Shown here: positions 17,165 through 26,048 of the stretch, in pieces
Numbering within the stretch: the stretch's first letter is position 1
Layout of the letters: each line of letters opens with the position of its first letter
Source: Terriglobia bacterium
Lineage (GTDB): Bacteria > Acidobacteriota > Terriglobia > Terriglobales > Acidobacteriaceae
Assembly: GCA_020072585.1 (NCBI GenBank)
Contig: JAIQGL010000011.1
Coordinates: forward strand, 186,001-250,000
Direction: 5' to 3'
Length of the DNA stretch: 64,000 bases
Translations under genes and position numbers: made by a program
The notes under the pieces: generated by a model
What the model saw: only the letters and a program-made list of their open reading frames with translations
What the model was told of the DNA's origin: nothing
The model's database searches: none

Positions 17165-18148
17165 CTACCTCCGTCCATTACCGTACATCTGTCCGGCCAG
17201 ATTCTTAATCATTTCCAGACCGGTGACATCGCGCTGCATCTCCGGCACGTAACCCATGACCTGGTTGCCCAGCCTCTGCTTGATCTCGTCCATGTACTGG
17301 GCCTGCATCTGGATGCGATTTCGCAGGTAGGGTGGGCAGTGGTTCTTCAACAGCTCAGTTGGAAGCACGCGGTTGACCACATAACCGGCCAGCGGGACAT
17401 CGAACTTTGCAAACATCTGTGCCGCTTTTTCGGTATCGCCGATGATCATCCGCTCGGGGACGACAACAAAGAAGAATGCCGTCTTCTTCTTGTCGGTAAG
17501 AATGCTCGATGACTGGTTGATGCGACCCTTGATGTATTCAAGCTCGCTCAAGATATGGTCTTCTTCCGTTACTTTTTCGCGCTTCATCCGCGCCACCATC
17601 TCCTCATGCTCCCGCATTTCCTGACGAAGCTTGGTGATTCGATTGATCCACTCGTCATAGACCTTCGCCATGGAAAGGTAATAGAGAGCATGGCCCAGCG
17701 GCACCAAGTCGTAGATGTAGTAGTCGTAGTCGCCTTTGACGACAATATCCACGACCGCATCAAAAATCGCCGACTCTTCCATTGCGGGTTCAGCCGAAGC
17801 AGCTTTGATGTAGTTATCAATTTCTTCAGGGAGTTCGGTGAACCCATACATGTCGAGGATTTTCTTGCGAATCTCTTCCTGATATGCCTTGATGTGAGAG
17901 TCAGCGTCGATCTCCTGGGCGTAGAGGTTGGGCATGATTTCAACTGCGCCCTTGCCGAAAATATCCCGCTGGAAGATATCGCTCAGCGAAGCCTGGGGAT
18001 CAACAGAGAAGACCAGCACCTTTTTGCCCTGCTGGGCAAGCCAGTAGGCGGTAGCTGCGGAAAAAGTGGTTTTGCCGAGTCCGCCTTTGCCGCCAAACAT
18101 GATGTAGCGGCGGTCCGGATTTTTTTCAAATACTTCTCGCAATGACAT
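17165..18148 (-). CDS. ArsA/Get3-like ATPase 2
   Basis: The 327-residue paralog has Walker A FGGKGGLGKTTFS (19-31), the switch I motif VDPQASLSDIF (about 52-62) and YDYYIYDLVPLGHALYYL. A charged, probably coiled-coil insertion (REMREHEEMVARMKREKVTEE) is absent from ATPase 1 at this length. The two differ enough that they may form a heterodimer, as in two-subunit members of the family. GAGGA precedes the ATG. Two small related proteins lie directly upstream in the same operon. Confidence 0.88.
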   Translation of the reverse strand: MSLREVFEKNPDRRYIMFGGKGGLGKTTFSAATAYWLAQQGKKVLVFSVDPQASLSDIFQRDIFGKGAVEIMPNLYAQEIDADSHIKAYQEEIRKKILDMYGFTELPEEIDNYIKAASAEPAMEESAIFDAVVDIVVKGDYDYYIYDLVPLGHALYYLSMAKVYDEWINRITKLRQEMREHEEMVARMKREKVTEEDHILSELEYIKGRINQSSSILTDKKKTAFFFVVVPERMIIGDTEKAAQMFAKFDVPLAGYVVNRVLPTELLKNHCPPYLRNRIQMQAQYMDEIKQRLGNQVMGYVPEMQRDVTGLEMIKNLAGQMYGNGRR

Positions 18149-18203
18149 AGTGTCCTCACTCTCACAGCCAAAGTTCTATCGCCAATGCGTGCTCGAGTTG
18201 GCT

Positions 18204-18491
18204 TCAGAACATTGCGTCAGAAACATCTTTCTCGCGCAGCATGCGCCGTTTCCATGTAGCGATATTCGGAACCACATAAGGAAGCAGGCGCAAGGAGTAG
18301 TACGGAGGCAATATCGGTACACCAATCAAATCCCCCATCGTGATCAGGATAAAAAGGTGCTCCATACTTGCGCGTGTACGGACCGCATATCGCGACATGT
18401 CATGCGCGCCCATTCCGTACAATATTTCCTTGAGTTTGGTGAATGTGCTGCGCTTTTCTTCTTTTTTGGGTTCGTTTTTTTCTTCTGCCAT
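18204..18491 (-). CDS. Small paralogous protein A with hydrophobic segment
   Basis: The 95-residue protein has a charged N-terminus (MAEEKNEPKKEEKRS), a central part ending in a conserved hydrophobic block LGVP/IGVPILPPYYSLRLLPYVVPNIATWKRR, and a short acidic tail. It is a clear paralog of the next upstream gene. I know no function. Its position between that paralog and the ArsA-like genes, and its hydrophobic stretch near the C-terminus, make it a candidate partner or client of the ATPases. GGAGA precedes the ATG. Confidence 0.75.
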   Translation of the reverse strand: MAEEKNEPKKEEKRSTFTKLKEILYGMGAHDMSRYAVRTRASMEHLFILITMGDLIGVPILPPYYSLRLLPYVVPNIATWKRRMLREKDVSDAMF

Positions 18492-18518
18492 GATCTGTCT
18501 CCGTCTTGGTTGAGCACG

Positions 18519-18794
18519 TCACATGCCGTGCAGGTCGTATTCCTCTGATTCGGGAAGTTCTCGCGTGCGCGAAACGCGCCGCTTCCAGGTGGCTATGCTG
18601 GGTACTGCGTACGGCAACAGACGCAGTGAATAAATCGGTGGGAGCACCGGAAGTCCCAGCATGTCTCCCAGCGTCACCGTCAGAAAAACATTTTCGAGGG
18701 CTCCGCGCATCTCAGTTGCCTGCCGCTCAAACTCCCAGCCGGTCATTCCATAGAAAAAGTCACGCAAACGGGTGCCGAAAGTTTTCTGTTTCAA
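18519..18794 (-). CDS. Small paralogous protein B with hydrophobic segment
   Basis: The start is a TTG at 18794 with GGAGG 5 nt upstream; the longer open frame to 19124 has no support and overlaps the divergent gene. The 91 residues share with protein A the pattern (R)D/EIF/LYGM, a VTLGDMLGLPVLPPIYSL segment and LLPYAVPSIATWKRR, then an acidic tail. It is the first gene of the leftward ArsA-like operon. Function unknown. Confidence 0.72.
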   Translation of the reverse strand: MKQKTFGTRLRDFFYGMTGWEFERQATEMRGALENVFLTVTLGDMLGLPVLPPIYSLRLLPYAVPSIATWKRRVSRTRELPESEEYDLHGM

Positions 18795-18873
18795 TGTGAC
18801 CTCCGGGAAAAAGTTGCAGCTCGATTGCAGAGAGTGCTGGTAATATCGGCAAGACCGTCTTAACCACTCTTTT

Positions 18874-19545
18874 ATGACTGGCTCTTTGATAATCGCGCCG
18901 GAAGTGGGCCGTGGACTGTTCTTCCTGGCCGTTGTCATACTTGTCGGCTGGTTTGCAGCCGGTATGTTCTGGAATGTGCGTCGGGGAAATGCGGTCGCAC
19001 GATGGCTCCAGGAAGGACTCCCGCTGCTCGGCGGAAAAACAACGCTGCGCTGGCTCGGGTCTTCCGGTCTCGAGATGAAGATCCAGAGCCCCCACAGTCC
19101 GCTGCTAAATGTTGAAGTCTTCATTTTGCTGGAGCCTCGCGATATCCCTCTGCTTTGGGGTTATTTCCATGCCCGTGGCCGGCGCGATGTTTTGATTGTC
19201 CGTTGCCAGTCTTCCTCGATCCCCCAATTTCAACTCGAAGCCTTCGATCCCCATGCCTGGTCTGCGCGCAATTCTCAACAAGAAGCGGTGCGGAAACAGT
19301 GGTCTCCTGTGACTGTTCCTCAGGGGTTGAAAGTGGTTGCCTGTGGCGAAGGCGCACTGGAATCTGCTCAGGCCGTCCTCGCCCTCGCTGCGGAGAGTCA
19401 ACTACCGCTCGTCCGCCTGGCGGTGCGCCGCGCTGCACCTCAGCTCGAAGTCCAGTGGGAACTGCTGCGCTTTGACGATGGTTCTTCACGACGCCTCTTT
19501 GAAGCTCTCCTTCAAATCAACAAACAGTTATCAGCCCGGCCTTGA
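18874..19545 (+). CDS. Hypothetical single-pass membrane protein
   Basis: The 223-residue protein has one N-terminal membrane helix (about 13-35) and a cytoplasmic domain rich in beta strands (TLRWLGSSGLEMKIQ, VEVFILLEPRDIPLLW, DVLIVRCQSSS) with a final helix. It is divergent from the small-protein/ArsA operon, with 79 bp between starts, so shared control is likely. I do not recognise the family. A role with the ArsA-like ATPases is only suggested by position. Confidence 0.65.
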   Translation: MTGSLIIAPEVGRGLFFLAVVILVGWFAAGMFWNVRRGNAVARWLQEGLPLLGGKTTLRWLGSSGLEMKIQSPHSPLLNVEVFILLEPRDIPLLWGYFHARGRRDVLIVRCQSSSIPQFQLEAFDPHAWSARNSQQEAVRKQWSPVTVPQGLKVVACGEGALESAQAVLALAAESQLPLVRLAVRRAAPQLEVQWELLRFDDGSSRRLFEALLQINKQLSARP

Positions 19546-19547
19546 GA

Positions 19548-19594
19548 GCTCGCACCTGGCTTCCCGGGTTCTGCAAGCCAGGGCGAGCCCTTTT
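19548..19594. terminator. Bidirectional terminator hairpin
   Basis: GCTCGC-a-CCTGGCTT pairs with AAGCCAGG-GCGAGC around a 12-nt loop, followed by CCTTTT. It lies between the convergent ends of the membrane-protein gene and cstA. Confidence 0.8.
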
Positions 19595-19607
19595 GCGGGT
19601 GTTTAAA

Positions 19608-21644
19608 TCAGTCCGCTGCCATCATGCGTCCTTCAACCGGCCGTTTACGCATTTTTTGAAACGCTTTCCATGCATCCCATGCAATCAGCAACGCGGCGAT
19701 AAACAACAGCGCGGCCAGAACAATCATTCCTACCGCGCCGAAGACATTGATCTTCTGGGCTGCAATCGCCGGATTCGAGAGGATGCTGGCGTACAAGTTG
19801 TAGCCGGTTACGACAATGGCCGCCATGGTCGTGAGATACATGAAGAGCATGGGGAAGAAAGCATAGGATGGATTACGCTTGGTTGAATACAGCCAGAGTG
19901 TAACCACCAACAGCCCTAAGGCGGCCATCAACTGATTCGAGGCCCCGAATAACTGCCACAAGTAGATCCAAGTTCCGCTTAGAACCAGCACGAGTGTTAA
20001 ACCCATGGAGATAAATGCCGCGATGTGCGGGTTTTTGAAGCCAACCCATGCCCCACCCATCCATTCACCAAGTGTCACGCGCATCACGCGAAAAACAAGC
20101 TGAACGACCGTGAGCACGATCACCACGAACACGCCGAACCCAAGAGCTGTACCGTAGGCTGTCGGAAGAAGTCCGAAAGTCACGATGCCCAGGAGTTTGC
20201 CCACGCCGGCAGCAAAGGCGCCGGCGCCGACACCACCCGCAATCGAAACAGCAACCAGCGAGAGGAGCGCCAGGGAGTACTCCGCAAACATTCCGCCGCC
20301 GCCCACCGGCAGCGCGTCGGTTTCATATTCCAACTGCCGGGCTGTGCCGATGGAGCCTACCAGGGTATGCCATCCAGAAATCGCGCCACAGGCAATCGTT
20401 ACGAACAACATGGGCCATAGCGGCTGGATGGCCGGCAGAGTTTGCCCGGCAACTTGCTGGATGGGCATCCATGCCTTGAATACCGGCAATTGGAAAGTGA
20501 CCGCCTTGAGCATCTCGGCATTGCCGAAGAGACCCATAACGCCGGCCACAATGGCCCCGAGCGCTGAAAGCAGGATGGTCGTGAAGGTGAGCCAGAACCC
20601 GATATAGCTTACTGGTTGGGCAAATCGCCAGATTGGCAGCACGGTCCCTAAATACGAAAATGCGAAGACGAACAGGCACCAGAAGACGAAAGACGGAAGA
20701 ATTTTGATAGCGCCCGTCTGATCCAGGTACTTTGGGATTACCTTGCCTTCCGGCGTGATGGTGGTGATTCCCAGGCGGGGATCAGCCTTGGTTGGGTCAA
20801 CTACTGTGTACATAGGTTTGCGCCCGCTGATTCGATTGATTCCGTCGTCAATCTTTTCAATGATGCGGTTGATCGGGCCGGTGTAGGTGATTGCAGTTGC
20901 CGGTTTGCCATCGGGGGTGGTGCCCTTTGCAGGTGTCATACCTCTGGCGCCGATCGCCATTGATCCCACTGTAATGGTCAGCGCAATAAGCGTGACCAGG
21001 ATCAAATCGAATTTCCAGCGATACAGCATTTGCCCGGCGAGAAGAGCAGCAAGGGCAAGCATGAAAATGCCAAAAGGCACATCAGCGCGTGGATCCAGGA
21101 TCCCAGCGAGGATTCCCACGAAAGCTCCCGCAAGCAGAAGCAGATAGAAAAAGATGAAGACGAACAGAATAGTCCGCGTTCTTGGGGCAATCAGGCGATG
21201 GGCAATTGCCGAAAGCGAATTGCCGTCATTGCGCACCGCTACCATGATTGCGGAATAGTCGCTTGCCCATCCCACGAACACTACACCTAGTGTCAGCCAG
21301 AGCAACGCTGGCAGCCATCCCCAGAGAGCAGCAGCGGCGACTGGTCCAACAATGGGGCCGGCTGCGGCAACGGATTTGAAGTGATACCCGAAGAGCACAT
21401 TGCGTCCCGTAGGCATGAAATCCACTCCGTCCATGTAGAGCTTGGCAGGAGTTGCCTTTTTGTTATCGGGCTGCACGACATCCCGGTCGATCCGGCGTGC
21501 ATAAAAGTGGTATGCCAAGTAGATCATCAGCGCGCCCAGAATAGCCACGAACGCGGCATTCATCGGCACTTTGGCGAGAACAATGCCACCCAAAATAACT
21601 ACCGGCAGGAAAAGCAAAAGCAGCAATACTGTACGGATGTTCAT
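19608..21644 (-). CDS. cstA: Carbon starvation protein CstA family (pyruvate/peptide transporter)
   Basis: The 678-residue polytopic membrane protein carries CstA landmarks: DGVDFMPTGRNVLFGYHFKSVAAAGPIVGP (about 72-101), GWASDYSAIM and GWHTLVGSIGTARQLEYE. Members are proton-coupled importers of pyruvate or peptides, induced by carbon limitation. Length and helix count are normal. GAGGAG precedes the ATG. A CRP/FNR-type palindrome lies 251 bp upstream, far for direct activation but the nearest regulatory signal. Confidence 0.94.
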   Translation of the reverse strand: MNIRTVLLLLLFLPVVILGGIVLAKVPMNAAFVAILGALMIYLAYHFYARRIDRDVVQPDNKKATPAKLYMDGVDFMPTGRNVLFGYHFKSVAAAGPIVGPVAAAALWGWLPALLWLTLGVVFVGWASDYSAIMVAVRNDGNSLSAIAHRLIAPRTRTILFVFIFFYLLLLAGAFVGILAGILDPRADVPFGIFMLALAALLAGQMLYRWKFDLILVTLIALTITVGSMAIGARGMTPAKGTTPDGKPATAITYTGPINRIIEKIDDGINRISGRKPMYTVVDPTKADPRLGITTITPEGKVIPKYLDQTGAIKILPSFVFWCLFVFAFSYLGTVLPIWRFAQPVSYIGFWLTFTTILLSALGAIVAGVMGLFGNAEMLKAVTFQLPVFKAWMPIQQVAGQTLPAIQPLWPMLFVTIACGAISGWHTLVGSIGTARQLEYETDALPVGGGGMFAEYSLALLSLVAVSIAGGVGAGAFAAGVGKLLGIVTFGLLPTAYGTALGFGVFVVIVLTVVQLVFRVMRVTLGEWMGGAWVGFKNPHIAAFISMGLTLVLVLSGTWIYLWQLFGASNQLMAALGLLVVTLWLYSTKRNPSYAFFPMLFMYLTTMAAIVVTGYNLYASILSNPAIAAQKINVFGAVGMIVLAALLFIAALLIAWDAWKAFQKMRKRPVEGRMMAAD

Positions 21645-22104
21645 TGCGAACTCCTCACGGCAGGACCTGACGGTTCATGCCGATTCAAACAGATAGAGAC
21701 CTTGACCAGCCTCCAAGAAACCTGCCTCAGCGACGGTCCTGCCTTGCGGTCCGATTCGCAGCTGAGTTCATGCTTTACCGAGATGTCTGATTCCGCCGCG
21801 AATATCCAACACAGTTTGGGGCTAAAGCCCGTGCTGCGGCGCTGCCCTTTTCAAATGGTCAATAAAATCTTCCGCTCCCTGACTCCGCTTTTTCTGTGAC
21901 GCCCGTCACTGTCTAGACCTGTCGTCGGTTGCGGATTGCGAAAATACCCGTTTTTTATGAGGAGCATGTGACATGTGACACAACAAGTTGAGGAATGGTG
22001 TGAGAGCGTAAATTCATGGCCATTGACTTGACAATCGCAGCAGCGCACGCATGCGCGCGCCGGCAATGTAGATCGCACAGCTGACTGACTTGATGAAGAC
22101 TACC
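21645..22104. other. Intergenic region upstream of cstA
   Basis: No gene is convincing. It contains the palindrome at 21895 and a direct repeat ATGTGACATGTGACA (about 21966-21980), which lacks the dyad spacing of the other sites. It also lies downstream of the NAD-salvage fusion gene. Confidence 0.5.
21895..21910. promoter_or_regulatory. CRP/FNR-type site, TGTGA-N6-TCACT
   Basis: TGTGACGCCCGTCACT lies 251 bp before the cstA start. One outer base departs from symmetry. Confidence 0.55.
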
Positions 22105-24177
22105 CTAGGCAGATTTCACAAGTGCTGGAGTAACCAGCGCTAATGCTTCTGCTGTGGTCACAATTCTTGCTCCTCGGGCTTGAGCGTCAACCAGTACGCG
22201 CTGACCTTTTCCTGGATCGAGGGGCTGTATGGCGTCGATGACCACGGCAACTCGGCGGCCCCGATCCAGCAGCCCTTCGACTGTGCAGCGGACACAGTAT
22301 TCAGTCACGACCCCGAAAACCACAAATTCTGCATCTCGGTCCAACATTGGTAAACCTTGAGGTCCAATCTGCCCCAATAAAATATCCGTATTGGGATTGT
22401 CGAATACATTCAGTGTGTTCTTTTCCAGCACGATCTGCTGATATTGACTCAGGTCTTTAGGGAACACGTAGCCTTTCTGGTTAGGGACCACAAGCCGAGT
22501 GGCCGCGCATCCTTCAGGTATCAGCTCTGCTCCGGGCGTGCCTTTAAGGCAGTGCGGCGGCCATTCGCTGAGTTCCGGATCATCCATCAGATGAGCATCA
22601 ACCTCCGAGATAAGGAACACCTGACCCCGACGAACAACCTCAATCAGACGCTGAACATTCGGGATGATCGCCTCGGCGCCCGGAATATAGAGCTTGCCAT
22701 CCGGACTCATGAAGTCTCGCTGCACATCTACTTCCCAAAAGACAGTCTGCGGTGAAACCGCGCTCCCGGCAGCCCCAGCGTGTTTAGTAGACGATAAGCC
22801 GGCGAATTTGAGTCTGAGTTGATCGCTCAGTTTTTCCAGCTGCGAACTATAGTGGACAGGAAAAGGCGGGTCTGCTGGACCAAGCCCCAGAAAGCGCGGA
22901 GGCAAATGCTGCCGGGCGGCCAGAAATCTCGACTGCGCGGATCTGGCGACGACGGCAGGGGCCTGGGCAGCTGCTTCGAGCCGATGGCCTTCATGCATGA
23001 CCTGAACCAGGAGGGGCTCGGCGTCAGGAAATATTTCGTCCTCCAGAGCAATGACGTCTTCAGACAATATTCCGTCGTCGCCGCGAAACCGGAAAACCTG
23101 CTTGCGTCCGGGGTAAGTCTTCTTTTCAGGGCTAAACTTTGCCGTGCTGCGGACATGGTCCTCAAACTCGACCTCTACCAGTTTGTAAATGACACCTACC
23201 GTGGGCGAGTCTGCTGAAGTTGAAAGCGCCGTACCAACTCCGAAAGAACCAGCGCGGCCACCCGCAGCCAGAAGGGCCGCGATTCGCTCTTCAGTGAGAT
23301 CGCCAGAAGCAAAGATCTGCACGTCGTTCCAGCCAATCCCGTCCAGCCTTTGGCGCGTCCAGATGCTGTCCGAGACAACGTTGCCGCTGTCCAAACGAAT
23401 CCCGCGCGGTTTACGGCCCATTGCGATGATCTTTTCAATGGCGGCGCGCACATCATAAGTGTCAACGAGAAGCGTCGACTGTTCGGGAAAAACATTCAGG
23501 AAATTGCCGAATGCAACAGTCTCGTCATCATGGGCCATAATCCAGGAATGTGCCTGCGTTCCATACACCGGCATTCCAAAGACGTAACCAGCATACGCAT
23601 TGGATGTGCCTTCACAGCCCCCGATGAAAGCAGCACGTGCAGCAAGGACGCCGGCCTCAATTCCATGAGCGCGGCGAGAGCCAAATTCAATCACTGGCCG
23701 CCCGGCAGCAGCGGTCGTAATCCGCGCGGCTTTGCTTGCGATAACCGTTTGCAAATGGATGGCGGAAAGGAGACTTGTCTCCATAAGCTGCGCCTCTGCA
23801 ATCGGGGCCGTAACACGCAGGATAGGCTCGCCGGGAAAGAAGATCGTCCCCTCAGGCAAAGCCCACACGTCGCCGGTGAACCGAAATTTCCTCAGATAGT
23901 CAAAGAACTCTGACTGCACATGCCCAAAGAGCGGCAGAGCACGGAGATAGGAGATCTCCTCTTCAGAAAAGCGGACATGCTCCAGAAAATCAAGTGCCTG
24001 TTCGAGTCCGGCGGCAACCAGATAATTGCGATGCGGAGGAAGATGACGGACAAACAGCTCGAAAGTGGCGCGAGCAACAAAGCGATTTTGCACATACCCC
24101 GCGGCCATCGTGAGTTCATAGAGGTCGGTCAGAAGGCCTGAATAGCGAGGAAGCCACGAGTTATGCGATGAAGGCAT
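22105..24177 (-). CDS. Nicotinate phosphoribosyltransferase-nicotinamidase fusion
   Basis: The 690-residue protein joins two NAD-salvage enzymes. Residues 1 to about 440 are nicotinate phosphoribosyltransferase: TDLYELTMAAGY (17-28), EFGSRRAHG (164-172), GTQAHSW (206-212), RLDSGN (261-266), FASGDL and GVGT. Residues about 475-690 are an isochorismatase-fold nicotinamidase: D484 in VDVQRDF, K586 in LEKNTLNVF and C628 in VTEYCVRCT form the expected triad. Nicotinamide could thus be deamidated and ribosylated by one protein. AGAGG precedes the ATG, and a palindrome lies 123 bp upstream. A collapsed copy of this fusion occurs at 31376. Confidence 0.92.
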   Translation of the reverse strand: MPSSHNSWLPRYSGLLTDLYELTMAAGYVQNRFVARATFELFVRHLPPHRNYLVAAGLEQALDFLEHVRFSEEEISYLRALPLFGHVQSEFFDYLRKFRFTGDVWALPEGTIFFPGEPILRVTAPIAEAQLMETSLLSAIHLQTVIASKAARITTAAAGRPVIEFGSRRAHGIEAGVLAARAAFIGGCEGTSNAYAGYVFGMPVYGTQAHSWIMAHDDETVAFGNFLNVFPEQSTLLVDTYDVRAAIEKIIAMGRKPRGIRLDSGNVVSDSIWTRQRLDGIGWNDVQIFASGDLTEERIAALLAAGGRAGSFGVGTALSTSADSPTVGVIYKLVEVEFEDHVRSTAKFSPEKKTYPGRKQVFRFRGDDGILSEDVIALEDEIFPDAEPLLVQVMHEGHRLEAAAQAPAVVARSAQSRFLAARQHLPPRFLGLGPADPPFPVHYSSQLEKLSDQLRLKFAGLSSTKHAGAAGSAVSPQTVFWEVDVQRDFMSPDGKLYIPGAEAIIPNVQRLIEVVRRGQVFLISEVDAHLMDDPELSEWPPHCLKGTPGAELIPEGCAATRLVVPNQKGYVFPKDLSQYQQIVLEKNTLNVFDNPNTDILLGQIGPQGLPMLDRDAEFVVFGVVTEYCVRCTVEGLLDRGRRVAVVIDAIQPLDPGKGQRVLVDAQARGARIVTTAEALALVTPALVKSA

Positions 24178-24299
24178 AAATCCTCTTCATCAAAGGGCTC
24201 ATATGACCGACAGGGGCCAGCGCTTTTCGATCCAGCGTGAGACGTTGATGCAGCCAAGCCAGTTACCCCTACAGGCTAGCTCGGCATAAGGAACCGCAC

Positions 24300-24315
24300 C
24301 GTGACCGCTGTCACA
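24300..24315. promoter_or_regulatory. CRP/FNR-type site, CGTGA-N6-TCACA
   Basis: CGTGACCGCTGTCACA lies 122 bp upstream of the NAD-salvage fusion gene and just after the end of the capA-like gene. Confidence 0.6.
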
Positions 24316-24338
24316 GCAGGCATCTGATGCTCAAGCCG

Positions 24339-25433
24339 CTACTGAGCCAGAAGCAGGACATTCTGCGAAGTTAGTTCGATCCTTGCGCCAAATTTTTCTC
24401 CCTCACGCTTTAATACCTCGTACAGCCATTGAGCATCTGCGCTCGAGGCGGACTGAAGACGGAATTGCCTGATCTGCATCGGCACCATCTCCAGTGCCAT
24501 CAGGGAACCGTTCGGATTCAAGTGCAAAAAGTACATCAAAGTTAAGTCGTCTCGAAAAGCTTCATACCCGGCAATTCCTTCGTAGTCGTTGATGAAGTCA
24601 CCGCAGCCGTAAAGTATGAGCTTGCCCTGATAGACCTCTAGCCCTTTGGCATGGTGCGATGAGTGTCCATAAACGACATCAATCGCAGCTTTATCAATCA
24701 GATCGTGAGCAAATTGCCTGTGCACAGGGTCTACGTCGTAACCCCAATTTGCGCCCCAGTGAATAGAAAAAATGGCCGTGTCGCCCGGCTGTTTCCAGGT
24801 GGCCACGTTCTTTTGAACGTCTAAAAGGATCGTATCAGAAAGGTTGGGAAGAAAGTTTACTCCCGGTTTGTCCCAATCTGCGGACCAGTCGACACTTACA
24901 CCGCTCGAAGCGTGCCCGTAAGCATAAACCAAGACTCGGTTTTGGCGACCGCCATCGAGAACAGCAGGTTCGGCCGCTCGCTCTGAATTTTGACCAGCAC
25001 CCGCAGTCTTGATGCCAGCACCATTAAGCGCTGCTACAGTTTCCGTGAGACCCTGATAGCCGAAGTCCAGTATGTGGTTATTCGCCAGGACCGCGCAGTC
25101 AATTCTCGCCGCCTTTAAGCAAGGTATGTTTTGTGGATGCATACGGTAGTGAATATCTTTTTCGGCCCAAAAGCACTTACTGACGGTCACACTGGTTTCT
25201 AAATTAATGATCCTGAAATCAGGACTGACATGCTCCAGTTCAGCCAAAGCATCTCCCCACACGTAAGGGAAATCGACCGGTCTAGGCATGCGGCCATTCT
25301 CGGCTTCCGCTAAGGCCACGTAATCCCGTGCGTCGCGGACATACGATTCCTTCAGTATGGGGTCGCTTGGATGCGGCAGGATCTGGTCAATTCCTCTGCC
25401 GAGCATGACGTCACCGCAAAGAAACAGTGTCAC
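24339..25433 (-). CDS. CapA/PgsA-family putative metallophosphatase
   Basis: The 364-residue protein belongs to the CapA family named for poly-gamma-glutamate capsule synthesis but broadly a metallophosphoesterase fold. Motifs: GDVMLGRGID (7-16), INLETSVT, LANNHILDFG, IFSIHWGANW and VYGHSSHHAKG. The start is GTG with a weak ribosome site; no signal peptide is seen, unlike many membrane-anchored CapA proteins. It begins 7 bp after the truncated PEP synthase frame and may be transcribed with it from the palindrome-marked promoter at 25803. Confidence 0.85.
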   Translation of the reverse strand: MTLFLCGDVMLGRGIDQILPHPSDPILKESYVRDARDYVALAEAENGRMPRPVDFPYVWGDALAELEHVSPDFRIINLETSVTVSKCFWAEKDIHYRMHPQNIPCLKAARIDCAVLANNHILDFGYQGLTETVAALNGAGIKTAGAGQNSERAAEPAVLDGGRQNRVLVYAYGHASSGVSVDWSADWDKPGVNFLPNLSDTILLDVQKNVATWKQPGDTAIFSIHWGANWGYDVDPVHRQFAHDLIDKAAIDVVYGHSSHHAKGLEVYQGKLILYGCGDFINDYEGIAGYEAFRDDLTLMYFLHLNPNGSLMALEMVPMQIRQFRLQSASSADAQWLYEVLKREGEKFGARIELTSQNVLLLAQ

Positions 25434-25439
25434 GGGCTT

Positions 25440-25745
25440 TCAGCCTATTCTGCTGCTGCAAAGGCTCACTTCTTCACAACAGCAACTAAGATGTAGTTTC
25501 CTGCTCTCCACGCAGAATAGCTCCGGATCCAGTTTGGAAAAGATCTGTTCTAGTTTTTCGCGAAGACCCTGTTCTTCCAGCAGTCCCCAGTACGCATCGG
25601 TGGTGACGGCGAATCCATCCAGAACCCCCACACCTTTCAGCTTCAATGCAGCAAACAGTTCACCAAGCGACGCATTCTTCCCGCCAACACGCGCTATGTC
25701 GCTCATTCGAATCTGTGAAAATTTCAAGGTGAAGGACTGATCCAT
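25440..25745 (-). pseudogene. Truncated phosphoenolpyruvate synthase N-terminus
   Basis: From an ATG with AAAGGAG 5 nt upstream, residues 1 to about 80 match the N-terminus of PEP synthase/PPDK nucleotide-binding domains (VGGKNASLGELFAAL, GFAVTTDAYWGLLEEQGLREKLEQI). The normal protein has about 800 residues; here the frame turns into an unrelated cysteine-rich tail and stops at 101 residues. The ATP-binding body, swivelling domain and catalytic domain are absent, so it cannot be active. The upstream signals are intact, with a palindrome 57 bp upstream. Confidence 0.7.
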
Positions 25746-25802
25746 GACAGCTCCTTTGGTTAACAAGGTTTATCAGGTTACCGGAGGCCATTATGGGCTC
25801 GC

Positions 25803-25818
25803 TGTGATTTTGATCACC
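25803..25818. promoter_or_regulatory. CRP/FNR-type site, TGTGA-N6-TCACC
   Basis: TGTGATTTTGATCACC lies 57 bp before the leftward PEP synthase remnant. The eight inner dyad bases GTGAT/ATCAC are symmetric. Confidence 0.6.
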
Positions 25819-25867
25819 ACTTCGGGTTAGTCCTTTCATCGTGGTTTTCACGGCTGTCATCCTGCAA

Positions 25868-25883
25868 CGTGATGCCTGTCACA
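25868..25883. promoter_or_regulatory. CRP/FNR-type site, CGTGA-N6-TCACA
   Basis: CGTGATGCCTGTCACA lies 165 bp before groEL and 122 bp before the leftward remnant. Confidence 0.6.
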
Positions 25884-26048
25884 GCGGGGTAGGTCGGTCA
25901 CGCCGAAGATTGATATGTGAGTTAGTTTGTAAGCCTTGCAACACTGCTCCTGTCCTCACTTGAGTGTCCAATCGTATACCCGTTAGGGGAAGGCGCAGGT
26001 GGAAGGTTCAGAAATTTTGCAGGGAACGATAGAGCGAAGGAGGAAGCC

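Larger units (their letters stand above)
25746..26048. other. Divergent regulatory region between PEP synthase remnant and groEL
   Basis: The 303 bp carry two CRP/FNR-type palindromes (25803 and 25868) and no gene. No CIRCE element is visible before groEL. Confidence 0.55.

Noticed and set aside
16150-18148. Arsenite efflux ATPases
   Set aside because: The proteins are ArsA-family, but no arsB, arsC, arsR or arsD gene is nearby and the small partner genes point to another role.
18795-19124. Longer form of small protein B
   Set aside because: The extension overlaps the divergent membrane-protein gene, while the TTG at 18794 has a GGAGG at ideal distance.
21966-21980. Additional CRP/FNR-type site
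   Set aside because: ATGTGACATGTGACA is a direct repeat without the GTGA-N6-TCAC dyad.
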